Positions 35,401 to 42,755 of a DNA stretch of 64,000 nucleotides are shown here, one piece after another; the stretch's first letter is position 1; every line of letters starts with the position of its first letter. The position numbers were made by a program, and so were the translations under genes. The stretch is from an uncultured Collinsella sp. (GTDB taxonomy: Bacteria; Actinomycetota; Coriobacteriia; Coriobacteriales; Coriobacteriaceae), in the NCBI GenBank assembly GCA_900541035.1, contig UQIN01000015.1, positions 1-64,000 on the forward strand, written 5' to 3'. The notes beneath the pieces are model-generated. The model was not told the DNA's origin. It saw only the letters and a list, made by a program, of their open reading frames with translations, and searched no databases.

Positions 35401-35912
35401 CTAATCTCACCGCTGTATTCAATATCGTTAACAAGCTTAAAAGTAGCGGAGCCATTTCCATCGCGAAATTTCTTGTCAGGAAGCTTCGCGCTGAGTTCAT
35501 CTCCTCTGCTGATTTCATAAGTCGATTCATTTTCTGCAGCAAGTGCGATTGCGCCCTCGCCGTTAGCACTATCATCCGCAGACTGAGCATCACCCTCGGC
35601 CTCCGTGTCGTCGGACGGCAGGTCTGCGGCAACGGCGTCTTCGCTCGCGCCATTCTCGGCATCGTCACTATTCTGGTTTTCGGTATCCCCGTTGTTGGTG
35701 CTGCCTACATCAGTAGACTCACTTGAGGAACCCCCCCCCATCACAGTTCCTTCGGTAGGAACCGTCTGGGCACCGTTGGCAATGGCCTGCGAGATCGGTG
35801 GCATGACGAGCGACAGTACCAGGCTCAACACGGAGGCTCCGCACAAAACGCCTGCCAGTACACGGCGCGTCGCTTTATTACTCTGCTTAGATTTGTCTGA
35901 ATTCGCTTTCAT
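32430..35912 (-). CDS. Large LPxTG-like adhesin, first gene of the pilus operon
   Basis: A 1160-residue surface protein. Residues 17-45 are a signal peptide. A Ser/Asp/Glu-rich linker follows, then a right-handed beta-helix region (about 150-620) of repeated GGxVxxN-type turns such as GGGVYAKGSTVTITNGVISGN. Two pilin-type isopeptide domains come next (about 760-1090, KATKVLRNSQTN... and KATKVVKGGEMKEF...). The sorting signal is LPLSG with a helix and RRKANAKGG tail. Such proteins usually sit at the pilus tip and bind host or mucin ligands; that is inference. The ATG follows GGGGAGGAGAC. Codons 58-61 contain a run of nine G, a possible phase-variation switch. Confidence 0.92.
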   Translation of the reverse strand: MKANSDKSKQSNKATRRVLAGVLCGASVLSLVLSLVMPPISQAIANGAQTVPTEGTVMGGGSSSESTDVGSTNNGDTENQNSDDAENGASEDAVAADLPSDDTEAEGDAQSADDSANGEGAIALAAENESTYEISRGDELSAKLPDKKFRDGNGSATFKLVNDIEYSGEIRLEQTDDNPINITLDLNGHKIKCLNTDKPLFDIANGATLTIKDSAQANETLIEGQQLTDQGQYLNPDNYGKKAELNYVDGIPSNLTYYVTKSTPSGTGTTETLVKHDVDIKGAIVACSGNANLRLINLYNNNGKGSFNLVSGVITQKKGGRVSSLVYAENGSTVNMSGGYVCGASSSGAGIMVSNDKGSASTLNVTGGVIAGNSAPSGGGVYAKGSTVTITNGVISGNSTLDSAGFGGGIMAEYGGSVTVSGGYITNNKYANFCGHDGYGDHGGAGLAARNGTHVTISGGQITGNYSEEAGGGVYVTDVDRNEQSRTGMAWLKITGGIIASNVSYRSEGAGIRVGQMVDAMINGSSNDSPVYITNNSCMSRFDWGGGGIFVQGNSDLGKEKTAGRLFIYNSYISANTAGGYGGGVAVCPTGKTLVTNTEGTAIFGNSSAKDQQDAKADYNSETNSGNEGTPHLSAGGYEGLEHKKNQDADAYNAKEFRENGHADFFLAAEDHKTPIAAVIGKMLGGGDAKYKGSKELTQAITIPANGGVQVYKSIGLSSGVTAQDEAAINAQKVATTFITGNYSWDHGGGIMSNGDLYMGVPEDTYVYPSLKLKATKVLRNSQTNVNEGLEENQFTFRVYRKDSTDPLASATFNRNVCTEVGTAKNDASGNITFDLGEQFATGGTGNEITYYLVEDAGDDPDITCDSSVYEIVVRTQDKPTKLMTVPSKNNPNEEKELLIHNYTITDVNGTKYELDKSGKWINKKTWSVAKNVDGYYQIICEDGSATFTNVCTAYDSTGVWIPKATKVVKGGEMKEFTLEFADNENFDSPKTVMTDPDGEIITTADGGKSQTLSFDKIEYKLDQLNKLPADSTGRGASKTFTYYVREQQPNTPFAHYKYDKSVYQITVNAVDNTDHKINVTATYKQIRDRDGNEVTTDTDHKLTDDSTPTFTNTYSTSLPLSGMSGITLTYLAGAAVLCAAAAWMHIRRKANAKGGERRE
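35731..35739. repeat. G9 homopolymer in the adhesin coding sequence
   Basis: Nine C on the plus strand, nine G on the coding strand, within the codons for VMGGGSS early in the adhesin. A change of one base would shift the frame about 60 codons after the start. Confidence 0.9.
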
Positions 35913-35967
35913 CGATGTCTCCTCCCCAAGAGACCGCGATCTTGCTCTTTCCCTATCAAACGTATCT

Positions 35968-35986
35968 GCGCAATCTGTAATTGCGC
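35968..35986 (-). promoter_or_regulatory. Leader hairpin of the pilus operon mRNA
   Basis: Perfect 7-base arms GCGCAAT and ATTGCGC with a 5-base loop, between the promoter and the adhesin start. It could be an operator or an RNA hairpin. Confidence 0.4.
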
Positions 35987-36001
35987 TCGCGTAGTAATAC
36001 T

Positions 36002-36031
36002 ATTGTAACTATTGTTTAAACATCTGAACAA
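36002..36031 (-). promoter_or_regulatory. Candidate promoter of the pilus operon
   Basis: On the minus strand TTGTTC (36026-36031) and TACAAT (36002-36007) are 18 bases apart, about 90 bases before the adhesin start and in AT-rich DNA. Confidence 0.45.
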
Positions 36032-36370
36032 CAAAACCGACATTTTTGTAGCAAGTTCTCAATTCTCTTGACATTTGCTCGGATTTGCCTTCGTTTATTC
36101 GCTATCTAATTTTTGTTTCTGCTGGTAATTTAGTTGCCTATTACCTTTTAATGGCATTAGATTTATTTGCACAACATTTTGCTCAAGAGCAAACATCCTG
36201 TGAACGGTCGAAAATCGACCGTGAGCGGTAGGTCATTAACCGGGATGAATATCCTACCAAACTGATGAGAATATATTAAACCCATCGGTAGTTAGAAGCA
36301 TGATGTTCAGACAACAATATTTGAATTTTCCCACAGATTTTAGGTATCAATTCGCCCAAATCGCCTGAGG
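36032..36370. other. AT-rich spacer upstream of the pilus operon
   Basis: No gene is visible. It is much more AT-rich than the rest of the window and has one perfect palindrome at 36204-36222 (ACGGTCGA/TCGACCGT, 3-base loop) that could bind a regulator of the pilus operon. Confidence 0.5.
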
Positions 36371-36403
36371 CCGCCACAAAGGCGCCTGTTCCCTTTGTGG
36401 TGG
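36371..36403. repeat. CACAAAGG hairpin after the HAD gene (family A, copy 2)
   Basis: CCGCCACAAAGG pairs with CCTTTGTGGTGG (one G-T) around CGCCTGTTC. It ends 14 bases from the stop codon of the HAD phosphatase gene. Confidence 0.8.
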
Positions 36404-36416
36404 TTCTCCCCCTGCG

Positions 36417-37238
36417 CTACAACAGATGTTCCTCGATAAAGATCGCGATGCCGTCTTTGTCGTTGCTGGCGGTTACAAAATCGGCGGCGGCACAGGTGGC
36501 GTCGCTGCCATTTGCCATGGCCACGCCCACGCCGGCGTCGGCCACCATGCAGGTGTCGTTGTCGGCATCGCCAAACACGCAGATGTCCTGGAGCTCCATG
36601 TCGTTGAGCTCCGCCACGCGCACAAGGCCGCGCGTCTTGGACACGCGCGGATCCATGAACTCGTAGAGCCGCTGCGTGGTTTGCAGAGCCGCCGCCTTGA
36701 CGGTGTCGTCGGCAAACGTCGACGCCCGCTCTATCACCCGCGGCATTACCTCGGGCGCCATGGTAAACATCACCTTGGGCTGCGGCTCGCGCAAAAACTC
36801 GGCAAAATCGACCACCTGGTAGGGCACGCCGTCGACGCGCGACAGGTGCTCGACGCACGCGTTGCTCTCGGGCACGTAGAACACGCCGTCTCGGGGGCAG
36901 ACGGGCGTTGCCGGAAGGTCCGCCATGTGCCTGCAGATGCGCGCGATGGTTTCACCCGGCAGCGGGTAGCTCAGCTCGTTGATGCCGTGCGCGCGATCGA
37001 TGACCTCGGCTCCGCCACAGCCCACCATCACGTCTACCAGGCCTTCGATGCCCCAGAGCTCGTACATGGCCTCGGTCGCGTGGGCGTCGCGCCCGGTGCA
37101 CAGGCCAAAGAGCACGCCGCGCTCGCGCAGGGCGCGGATCGCCGCCACGGTGCGCGGGGACACCGTGTGCTGGCTCGTGAGCAGCGTGCCGTCGATATCG
37201 CAGAACACGGCTTTGATGTGGCTGAAGGTGGTGTCCAT
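36417..37238 (-). CDS. HAD-superfamily phosphatase, Cof type
   Basis: 273 residues. Motif I is CDIDGTLLT (nucleophile Asp), motif II LCTGRD, and motif IV GDADNDTCMV, followed by GVAMANGSDATCAAAD, typical of Cof/YbiV-type sugar-phosphate phosphatases (class IIB cap between motifs II and III). The start MDTTFSHIK (37238) follows AGAAAGGCC; the frame stays open upstream but without a site. It is monocistronic, with a repeat hairpin right after the stop. The substrate is not predictable; family members are promiscuous on phosphosugars and flavin mononucleotide. Confidence 0.9.
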   Translation of the reverse strand: MDTTFSHIKAVFCDIDGTLLTSQHTVSPRTVAAIRALRERGVLFGLCTGRDAHATEAMYELWGIEGLVDVMVGCGGAEVIDRAHGINELSYPLPGETIARICRHMADLPATPVCPRDGVFYVPESNACVEHLSRVDGVPYQVVDFAEFLREPQPKVMFTMAPEVMPRVIERASTFADDTVKAAALQTTQRLYEFMDPRVSKTRGLVRVAELNDMELQDICVFGDADNDTCMVADAGVGVAMANGSDATCAAADFVTASNDKDGIAIFIEEHLL

Positions 37239-37331
37239 GGGGGCCTTTCTGGGTTGTGCGGCGGTGCTGGGTGTATTCGTAAGCGGCGTACATGGTATAC
37301 CAACACCCGGTCGCGCTCTGACAAAGCAAAA

Positions 37332-37364
37332 CCACCACAAAGGTGCCTGGCCCCTTTGTGGTGG
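37332..37364. repeat. CACAAAGG hairpin after the MFS gene (family A, copy 3)
   Basis: Perfect 12-base arms CCACCACAAAGG and CCTTTGTGGTGG enclose 9 bases. On the minus strand TTTTGCTTTG follows, so it can terminate the MFS transcript. It ends 10 bases from the stop codon. Confidence 0.85.
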
Positions 37365-37373
37365 AAATGACGT

Positions 37374-38642
37374 TTAGCGATCCAGATATTTGTGTCCAAA
37401 CAGCAGTAGCGCTGCGGGGACCGCCGTTACGACTATGCCCGCTCCTACGAGCGTCTGCTGCACGCCAAATGTCGACGCCAGCCACGGGGCGATCGCTAGC
37501 GGGGCCACGCCGGCGAACATGTTGCCAAAGCCCATGACCGAGTTGACGCGGCCGAGCTGCTCGAGCGGCGCCGTCGTTTGCACGATGGTGTTGTGGAGCG
37601 GGTTGACGACGCCCCAGGCCACGCCCAGGGCGATCTGGCCGATGAGCGCCACGCCCACGTACGGCGTGCCCACGTAGAGCAGGCTTCCCAGACCCACGGA
37701 CATAAGCGCCACGAGCAGCGTTTTAAGACTGACGAGGCGCGGCGGCATGCGGAGCGCGACCACGGCGCCCAACACCGCGCCCACACCGGATGCCGACGAG
37801 AGCCAGCCCATCCACTCGACACCGACGTGCAGGACATCGCGATAGAAGAACGACTCCAGCGGATCGAAGGCCCCATAGCCAAAGTTCGAAAGGAAGATGA
37901 TGCAGAAGAGCAGGGCGAGGACGCTGTTGGTGAAGACCGTCTTGATGCTGGTCGCGAAGGTGGCGCGGGCGGACGTGCCGGGGTTGGAGCTTTGGCTTGT
38001 ACGCTCCCCCTCCCCTGTCGAATCGGCGTTCTCCCGTCCAGCGACGCGACCTGTTTGCGGCTTAAAGCCCCAGCCGGCGATGAACGCCAGCACGGTAAAG
38101 AGCATCATGAGCACGAACACCGCGCGCGACGATGCGGCCGCCGCAACAAAGCCGCCCAGCGTGGGGCCAACGATAATGCTCACGTTGGAAAACATGGTGA
38201 TGGCGGAGTTGATGTCTTTGAGCTCGACAGGGTCGTCGGTGAGGTAGGCCGGATAGGACGTGGCGATGGGCTGGGCGAACCCCATTACAAAGCCCAAGAG
38301 TACCGCGCCGGCAAGGACCGTCTCGGTCGCGTCGCCAAAGGCGATGATTGCTGTGCCCGTTGCCAGCGTGCTTACGATGCTCAACAAGAAATGGCGGCGC
38401 GGGCCCCAGGCGTCGAGCGCCGCGCCACCCGCAAAGGACCCCAGGATCACGAAGACGTTCATAAAGAGAACGGCCAGCGACGTCGCGACGACCGAAGCGC
38501 CGTCCGCATAGGTGAGCGTTCCGATAACGCCGATAAAGTAGCTGGTCTGAAAGCCGGTGTAGATCAGAAAGCGCATCGCCACCAGGCGCTTAGCCTGAGC
38601 GGACAGCGACGAGTTAGTTTTTGAGAATAGAGGCATGGGCAT
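37374..38642 (-). CDS. Major facilitator superfamily transporter
   Basis: 422 residues with about 12 hydrophobic segments in two halves, joined by a hydrophilic loop rich in Ser/Thr/Glu (near TGEGERTSQSSNPG). The loop between helices 2 and 3 reads GGAALDAWGPRRHF, a variant of the MFS motif A. It resembles drug or metabolite exporters of the MdfA/enterobactin-exporter kind, but no specific motif sets the substrate. I chose MPMPLFSKTN (38642) because CAAGGAGCTC precedes it. Monocistronic. Confidence 0.85.
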   Translation of the reverse strand: MPMPLFSKTNSSLSAQAKRLVAMRFLIYTGFQTSYFIGVIGTLTYADGASVVATSLAVLFMNVFVILGSFAGGAALDAWGPRRHFLLSIVSTLATGTAIIAFGDATETVLAGAVLLGFVMGFAQPIATSYPAYLTDDPVELKDINSAITMFSNVSIIVGPTLGGFVAAAASSRAVFVLMMLFTVLAFIAGWGFKPQTGRVAGRENADSTGEGERTSQSSNPGTSARATFATSIKTVFTNSVLALLFCIIFLSNFGYGAFDPLESFFYRDVLHVGVEWMGWLSSASGVGAVLGAVVALRMPPRLVSLKTLLVALMSVGLGSLLYVGTPYVGVALIGQIALGVAWGVVNPLHNTIVQTTAPLEQLGRVNSVMGFGNMFAGVAPLAIAPWLASTFGVQQTLVGAGIVVTAVPAALLLFGHKYLDR

Positions 38643-38814
38643 AAGAGCTCCTTGTTGCATACGAATACGGGCCGCGGGCATTGGCCGCCGACCATCGACT
38701 CAATCTTTCCGTATGCAACGCTAAGGACGCATCGGGCCCCTTCTCTCCGTTTTTGCCAGCACGAACTACTTGGTAGATTTTAAGGCATGTCCCAAAGATC
38801 TACCAAAGCAAAAA

Positions 38815-38846
38815 CACCACAAAGGTGCCTGCCCCCTTTGTGGTGG
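38815..38846. repeat. CACAAAGG hairpin beyond moaC-mobB (family A, copy 4)
   Basis: CACCACAAAGG pairs with CCTTTGTGGTG around a 9-base loop. On the minus strand TTTTTGC follows. The flanking GTGACGTTT matches that of copy 3, so the repeat extends past the stem. Confidence 0.85.
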
Positions 38847-38869
38847 AAGTGACGTTTGCCCAGGTAAAA

Positions 38870-38902
38870 CCTGCCAAAATAAACCTGTCCCTTTTTGGCA
38901 GG
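38870..38902. repeat. TGCCAAAA hairpin at the moaC-mobB stop codon (family B, copy 1)
   Basis: Perfect 10-base arms CCTGCCAAAA and TTTTGGCAGG enclose a loop containing CTGTCCC. On the minus strand it is followed by TTTTACC, so it can act as terminator. It ends two bases from the stop codon. The second copy is at 61962-61994. Confidence 0.85.
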
Positions 38903-38904
38903 TT

Positions 38905-40209
38905 TTAGGCGAGATAGTCTTGAATCAAATCGCAGATGGCTCGGGCGTCGTTGATGTTGATGGCTCGGGTCGCAAAGCCGGCGTCGAAGGCCTGACGCGC
39001 CAGGGCTTCGTTGCAGGCAAGGGCCAGCGTGCGGCCGTCGACCAGGTCGAGCGAGCTCTTGCCGCGCAGGCGATCGACGCCGGAGCGCGCAACCACGATA
39101 TTGTCGAAGCCCTCGGTCTTGTAGCCCTCGATGATCACCACGTCGACGTCGTTGTAGCGTGATAGCAGCTCGCGGGCGGGCATCTCGTCCTCCTCGCGCG
39201 TGTCGGCGTACTCCGCCCAGCGCGTGGCGCAGATGAGACCCACGTGCCTGGATCCTGCCTGGTGATGGCGCCATGTGTCCTTGGCGGGCACGTCGATATC
39301 GAAGCCGTGATGTCCATGATGCTTGAGCGAGCCCACGCGCAGGCCGCGGCGGGTGAGCTCGGCGATAACCTTCTCGACAAGTGTGGTTTTGCCCGAGTTC
39401 TGGTAGCCGATAAACGCGATCGCTGGGGCAGCCGGGGTGGGAGCTGCGGGCACGGCCGGGGCGGATGCGCTCGCGGGCGCGGTGCCGTCGCCAGCAGCGG
39501 CCTCGGCAGCGGCAGCTTGACGCTCCGCGCGATCCCAAATGCCCGAGCGGCCACCCTCCTTGTGCAGCAGACGCACGCCGACGATCTCCATGCCGCGGTC
39601 GACCGCCTTGCACATGTCGTAGATGGTCAAGCACGCGGCACTCGCGCCGGTCAGCGCCTCCATCTCGATGCCCGTCTTGCCCGTCACGCCAGCTGTGACC
39701 AGCACATGAAAGCCGACCTGTCCATCGGGACGCGCCGGCGCCCAGCCCTCGGGCACGTCCTCGGTAGGCGTTCCCGCCGGAGCAATGGGCTCGATATCGC
39801 ACTTGCTCTTGGTGATGAGTAGCGGGTGGCACATGGGGATGATGTCGCTCGTGCGCTTGATGGCCATGATACCCGCCACGCGCGCGCAAGCGAGCACGTC
39901 ACCCTTCTTGGCGCGGTCCTGCAGCACCATGGCCTGCGTCTCGGGATGCATGAGAATCGTTCCCTCGGCGATGGCGATACGGTGCGTCTCGGCCTTGTCG
40001 GACACGTCGACCATGCGTACCTCGCCCTTGGCGTTTACGTGCGTCAGCTCGTCGCGGCGGGCATCGCGGGCGGACTCGGCGGCAGCGTCGGTGGTCGCCG
40101 TTGCGGCTTGCTCGGACGTAGTGTCTTTGCTGGCAGACGTGGCTTTGTGGGCAGACATCGCGGCCCTGCGAGCGGCCTTGGTGGCATCGGCGTACCTGCT
40201 CTTGGCCAT
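38905..40209 (-). CDS. moaC: MoaC-MobB fusion: cyclic pyranopterin monophosphate synthase and Mo-cofactor guanylylation GTPase
   Basis: 434 residues with two enzymes in one chain. Residues 1-55 are an Ala/Thr-rich low-complexity leader. MoaC follows (about 55-230), with the conserved PMCHPLLIT and KTGIEMEALTGASAACLTIYD segments; it makes cyclic pyranopterin monophosphate from the MoaA product. An Ala/Pro linker leads to MobB (about 260-434) with P-loop GYQNSGKTTL and KHHGHHGFDIDVP; MobB binds GTP and assists formation of the guanine-dinucleotide form. The start MAKSRYADAT (40209) follows GGAGGATGATC. It begins 4 bases after moaA, so both are one operon. The fusion joins an early and a late step of the pathway. 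Confidence 0.92.
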   Translation of the reverse strand: MAKSRYADATKAARRAAMSAHKATSASKDTTSEQAATATTDAAAESARDARRDELTHVNAKGEVRMVDVSDKAETHRIAIAEGTILMHPETQAMVLQDRAKKGDVLACARVAGIMAIKRTSDIIPMCHPLLITKSKCDIEPIAPAGTPTEDVPEGWAPARPDGQVGFHVLVTAGVTGKTGIEMEALTGASAACLTIYDMCKAVDRGMEIVGVRLLHKEGGRSGIWDRAERQAAAAEAAAGDGTAPASASAPAVPAAPTPAAPAIAFIGYQNSGKTTLVEKVIAELTRRGLRVGSLKHHGHHGFDIDVPAKDTWRHHQAGSRHVGLICATRWAEYADTREEDEMPARELLSRYNDVDVVIIEGYKTEGFDNIVVARSGVDRLRGKSSLDLVDGRTLALACNEALARQAFDAGFATRAININDARAICDLIQDYLA

Positions 40210-40213
40210 ATGA

Positions 40214-41269
40214 TCATCCTCCGATTTGGGACATAAATCGTTGCGTGCCCTCAATTATCGCGTGTTCCTGCGGTTTGTGGGCCACGGCATCGCGCCAAAT
40301 CGAAAGTACCTGCATATCATCACCACGGCGCAGCGCCTCGCGAACCGAATACTCGGCATCGCTGAACAAGCAGGGGCGCACGCTGCCGTCGGCCGTCAGG
40401 CGCAGACGGTTGCAGCTCGCGCAAAAATGGTTGGACATGGCGCTAATGAAGCCGACCGTACCCGCCGCGTCCGGGAAGCGCCAGTATCGCGCGGGACCGG
40501 CACCGGCAGGAGCATCGTTGATGTCGAGCGGCTCAAGCTCACCCAAGCCAGCCGCAGTGGCCCCGGCATTGACGCGCTCCCGCAGCTCGTCGCTCGACAC
40601 GGTATCGCTCGCGTCCCACAGCTCGGGATTGAGCGTAGGCGCGTGCGGGTCCACGGCGCAATGCGAGCTCGTGTGTTCGTCGCCGATGGGCATGTATTCG
40701 ATAAAGCGCAGATGGATGGGGCGTTCAACGGTCAGGCATGCGAGGGCCGCCACATCCTGGTTGAGCCGGCGGACCACCACGCAGTTGACTTTGACGGGCT
40801 CGAATCCCCAAGCAAGCGCCGCATCGATGCCCGCCATAGTCTGCTCGAGCCGACCCAGGCGCGTGATCTTTCCAAAGAGCGTGGGGTCGAGCGTGTCGAG
40901 CGAAATATTGACGCGGTCGAGCCCGGCGTCTTTGAGCTGCGGCGCCAGCTTGGGCAGCAGGGCACCGTTGGTGGTGAGCGAGATGTCCTCGATCTGTGGG
41001 ATCGCGCGGATATCGCGGATGAGCGGGATAATGCGGCGGCTGACCAGCGGCTCGCCACCCGTCAGGCGCACGCGACGAATGCCCTCCCCCGACACCAGAC
41101 GCACAAAGCGGGCGATTTCCTCGGCGCTGAGCAGTTCGTCGTGCGCGCGCGGCGCCACGCCGTCGGCAGGCATGCAGTAGATGCAGCGGAAATTACACTT
41201 GTCGGTCACGGCAATGCGCAGGTAGTTGATGTCGCGGCCAAAACCGTCATGTTGCACGCACTCGTCCAC
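40214..41269 (-). CDS. moaA: GTP 3',8-cyclase (molybdenum cofactor biosynthesis protein A)
   Basis: A 351-residue radical SAM enzyme catalysing the first step of molybdenum cofactor synthesis from GTP. The N-terminal cluster motif is Cys25, Cys29, Cys32 (CNFRCIYC). The C-terminal cluster is formed by CASCNRLRL and the Cys of VRPCLF. It ends in the conserved Gly-Gly tail (SQIGG) needed for activity in the family. The GTG start at 41269 lies behind GGGAGGATT. It is first in a two-gene operon with moaC-mobB. MoaE/MoaD, MoeA and molybdate transport are not in the window. Confidence 0.96.
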   Translation of the reverse strand: MDECVQHDGFGRDINYLRIAVTDKCNFRCIYCMPADGVAPRAHDELLSAEEIARFVRLVSGEGIRRVRLTGGEPLVSRRIIPLIRDIRAIPQIEDISLTTNGALLPKLAPQLKDAGLDRVNISLDTLDPTLFGKITRLGRLEQTMAGIDAALAWGFEPVKVNCVVVRRLNQDVAALACLTVERPIHLRFIEYMPIGDEHTSSHCAVDPHAPTLNPELWDASDTVSSDELRERVNAGATAAGLGELEPLDINDAPAGAGPARYWRFPDAAGTVGFISAMSNHFCASCNRLRLTADGSVRPCLFSDAEYSVREALRRGDDMQVLSIWRDAVAHKPQEHAIIEGTQRFMSQIGG

Positions 41270-41400
41270 GCAATCCTCCCCTCGCGCGGCGATTTATTCT
41301 TCGGGAAACATAATACCCTACGAGGGAATCAAGCCGACACCCGTACGACAGGACAGGCCATTCGAGCAAGAAGGGCTTCCCGAGCCCATCCTCAGCATTC

Positions 41401-41465
41401 AAACCGTCCCAACATTCGATGCTTTTCCCAATATTGGCAAAAAACGTCGAATGTTGTAATGGTTT
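41401..41465. repeat. AACATTCGA-type palindrome, copy 2 (downstream of the nuclease gene)
   Basis: 19-base arms (41401-41419 and 41447-41465) pair with two mismatches. The middle also pairs partly (TTTTCCCA...TGGCAAAA). It lies 38 bases after the stop codon of the predicted nuclease. Confidence 0.88.
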
Positions 41466-41503
41466 GCCTGCCCACAGCACCCCGTAGAGGGATCAAAGCG
41501 TCC

Positions 41504-42541
41504 CTAAAGGCCGCCGTTCCAGTGCCGAATCACGAATTCCCGCAGGTCATTCTGCCGTTTCTGAAACGCCTCACTTCGGTCGCATTTGAGACCCATAGCA
41601 AGTGCGATGGCATTCATCGCCCGATGCAATTGCAGCCGGTTGGCAAACTGAGTCCCCGTGAGGACGATCATCCTAAAGCTCAGCGCGTTCAGCACGGTCA
41701 TACGCTCCGCGTCAGACGCGCTGCGCTGTTTATCAAGATGATCCGAGCCGTTGTATTCAATCCCCGTACCGCTCGCAGGTGCATATACATCGATCTCGAA
41801 ATACCCGGCCTTAGCGAGATATTTGAATTCGTTGGGAACATCGACCCGATGGTTGAGCTCAACCCTGGTGTACCCGAGCCCGCCCTGGGAACGCTTCGCG
41901 ACAACCATGATTGCGGTGGCCGTCTCCATGGGCGACCGTGCGCCATCGTGCACGCGCTTGAGCACGGCAGCCGCACGCGTAGCCCCCTGACGAGATCGGT
42001 TCTCATCGCAATAAGCGACCAAGTCGGCAACGGTATACCTCTGCCCCATCTCGATATAATCGCCTGACGACAAATGATTCAAATGATATCGGGCGCAGAT
42101 TTCATACCCATATTCCAGCTGCTCGGGCTCACTCATCCACGAGCCCGCCTGGACGAAGCACATGGCCTCATCAACCACCAGAAGGCCTTCTGCTACCTCG
42201 ATAAGATGATCCGAGGGTATGGGCGCTCCAAACACATGGCGTCGGAGACCCGCCGGCCGAGAGCGCTCGAAATCGAAGCCAACCAGCGTGTCAATACAAT
42301 CGAGCTCCTCATGTGGAATACCAAGTGAGACCAGGTAGTCGGTGACAATCTCGACCGCCGCAGATATTCTCAGTCCCTTGGCATCGAGTCCCAATTTGAG
42401 CAGGCCCGTGGTCGACTCCGCCTCGTCGGCAATCGAGTCCTCATCGTATAGGCTGCTTGCTCGCGAAAGCGGCTCGGACGGGCGCACCACATTGTGGTAC
42501 AGCCAGGCGGTCTTATGGGACAGGACGATCGGCAGATCCAT
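41504..42541 (-). CDS. Predicted PD-(D/E)XK nuclease-like protein (DUF559-like C terminus)
   Basis: 345 residues. The N-terminal 230 residues begin DLPIVLSHKTAWLYHNVVR and match no domain I know. The C-terminal region fits the DUF559/Vsr-like nuclease pattern: Asp251 in EIDVYAP, Glu262 in GIEYNGSDH, His268, and Asp277/Arg280 in SDAERMTVLNALSFRMIVLT. A strand after it (TGTQF) matches the usual core. Nuclease activity is therefore plausible but inferred. The gene is alone and lies between two 65-bp palindromes of the same family, 38 bases downstream and about 100 bases upstream. No clear start site; I keep the ATG at 42541 before DLPIVLSH. It may be a nuclease of a mobile or defence unit. Confidence 0.6.
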   Translation of the reverse strand: MDLPIVLSHKTAWLYHNVVRPSEPLSRASSLYDEDSIADEAESTTGLLKLGLDAKGLRISAAVEIVTDYLVSLGIPHEELDCIDTLVGFDFERSRPAGLRRHVFGAPIPSDHLIEVAEGLLVVDEAMCFVQAGSWMSEPEQLEYGYEICARYHLNHLSSGDYIEMGQRYTVADLVAYCDENRSRQGATRAAAVLKRVHDGARSPMETATAIMVVAKRSQGGLGYTRVELNHRVDVPNEFKYLAKAGYFEIDVYAPASGTGIEYNGSDHLDKQRSASDAERMTVLNALSFRMIVLTGTQFANRLQLHRAMNAIALAMGLKCDRSEAFQKRQNDLREFVIRHWNGGL

Positions 42542-42642
42542 GGGCCCTCCAATGGAGTCGGATAACCAACCTTATTCCCCTGCTCGCGGATTCGCACACC
42601 TTCGCATGCAAGTTAGCGATTCCACCCGATCGGATGACAGAA

Positions 42643-42707
42643 AAACCGTCCCAACATTCGATGCTTTTCCCGATATTGGCGAAAAACGTCGAATGTTGGG
42701 ACGGTTT
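42643..42707. repeat. AACATTCGA-type palindrome, copy 3 (upstream of the nuclease gene)
   Basis: Perfect 19-base arms (42643-42661 and 42689-42707), with a centre that pairs as well (TTTTCCCG...TGGCGAAAA). It is nearly identical to copy 2 in sequence and length and lies about 100 bases before the nuclease start. Confidence 0.9.
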
Positions 42708-42755
42708 GAGGCGGGGTGAGGGGCATGGAGAGTCAAAGCACCGTGCTCAAACGGG

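Noticed and set aside
41270..41503. Molybdenum-cofactor riboswitch upstream of moaA
   Set aside because: The gap holds a palindrome of the repeat family; I see no structure resembling the Moco RNA motif.
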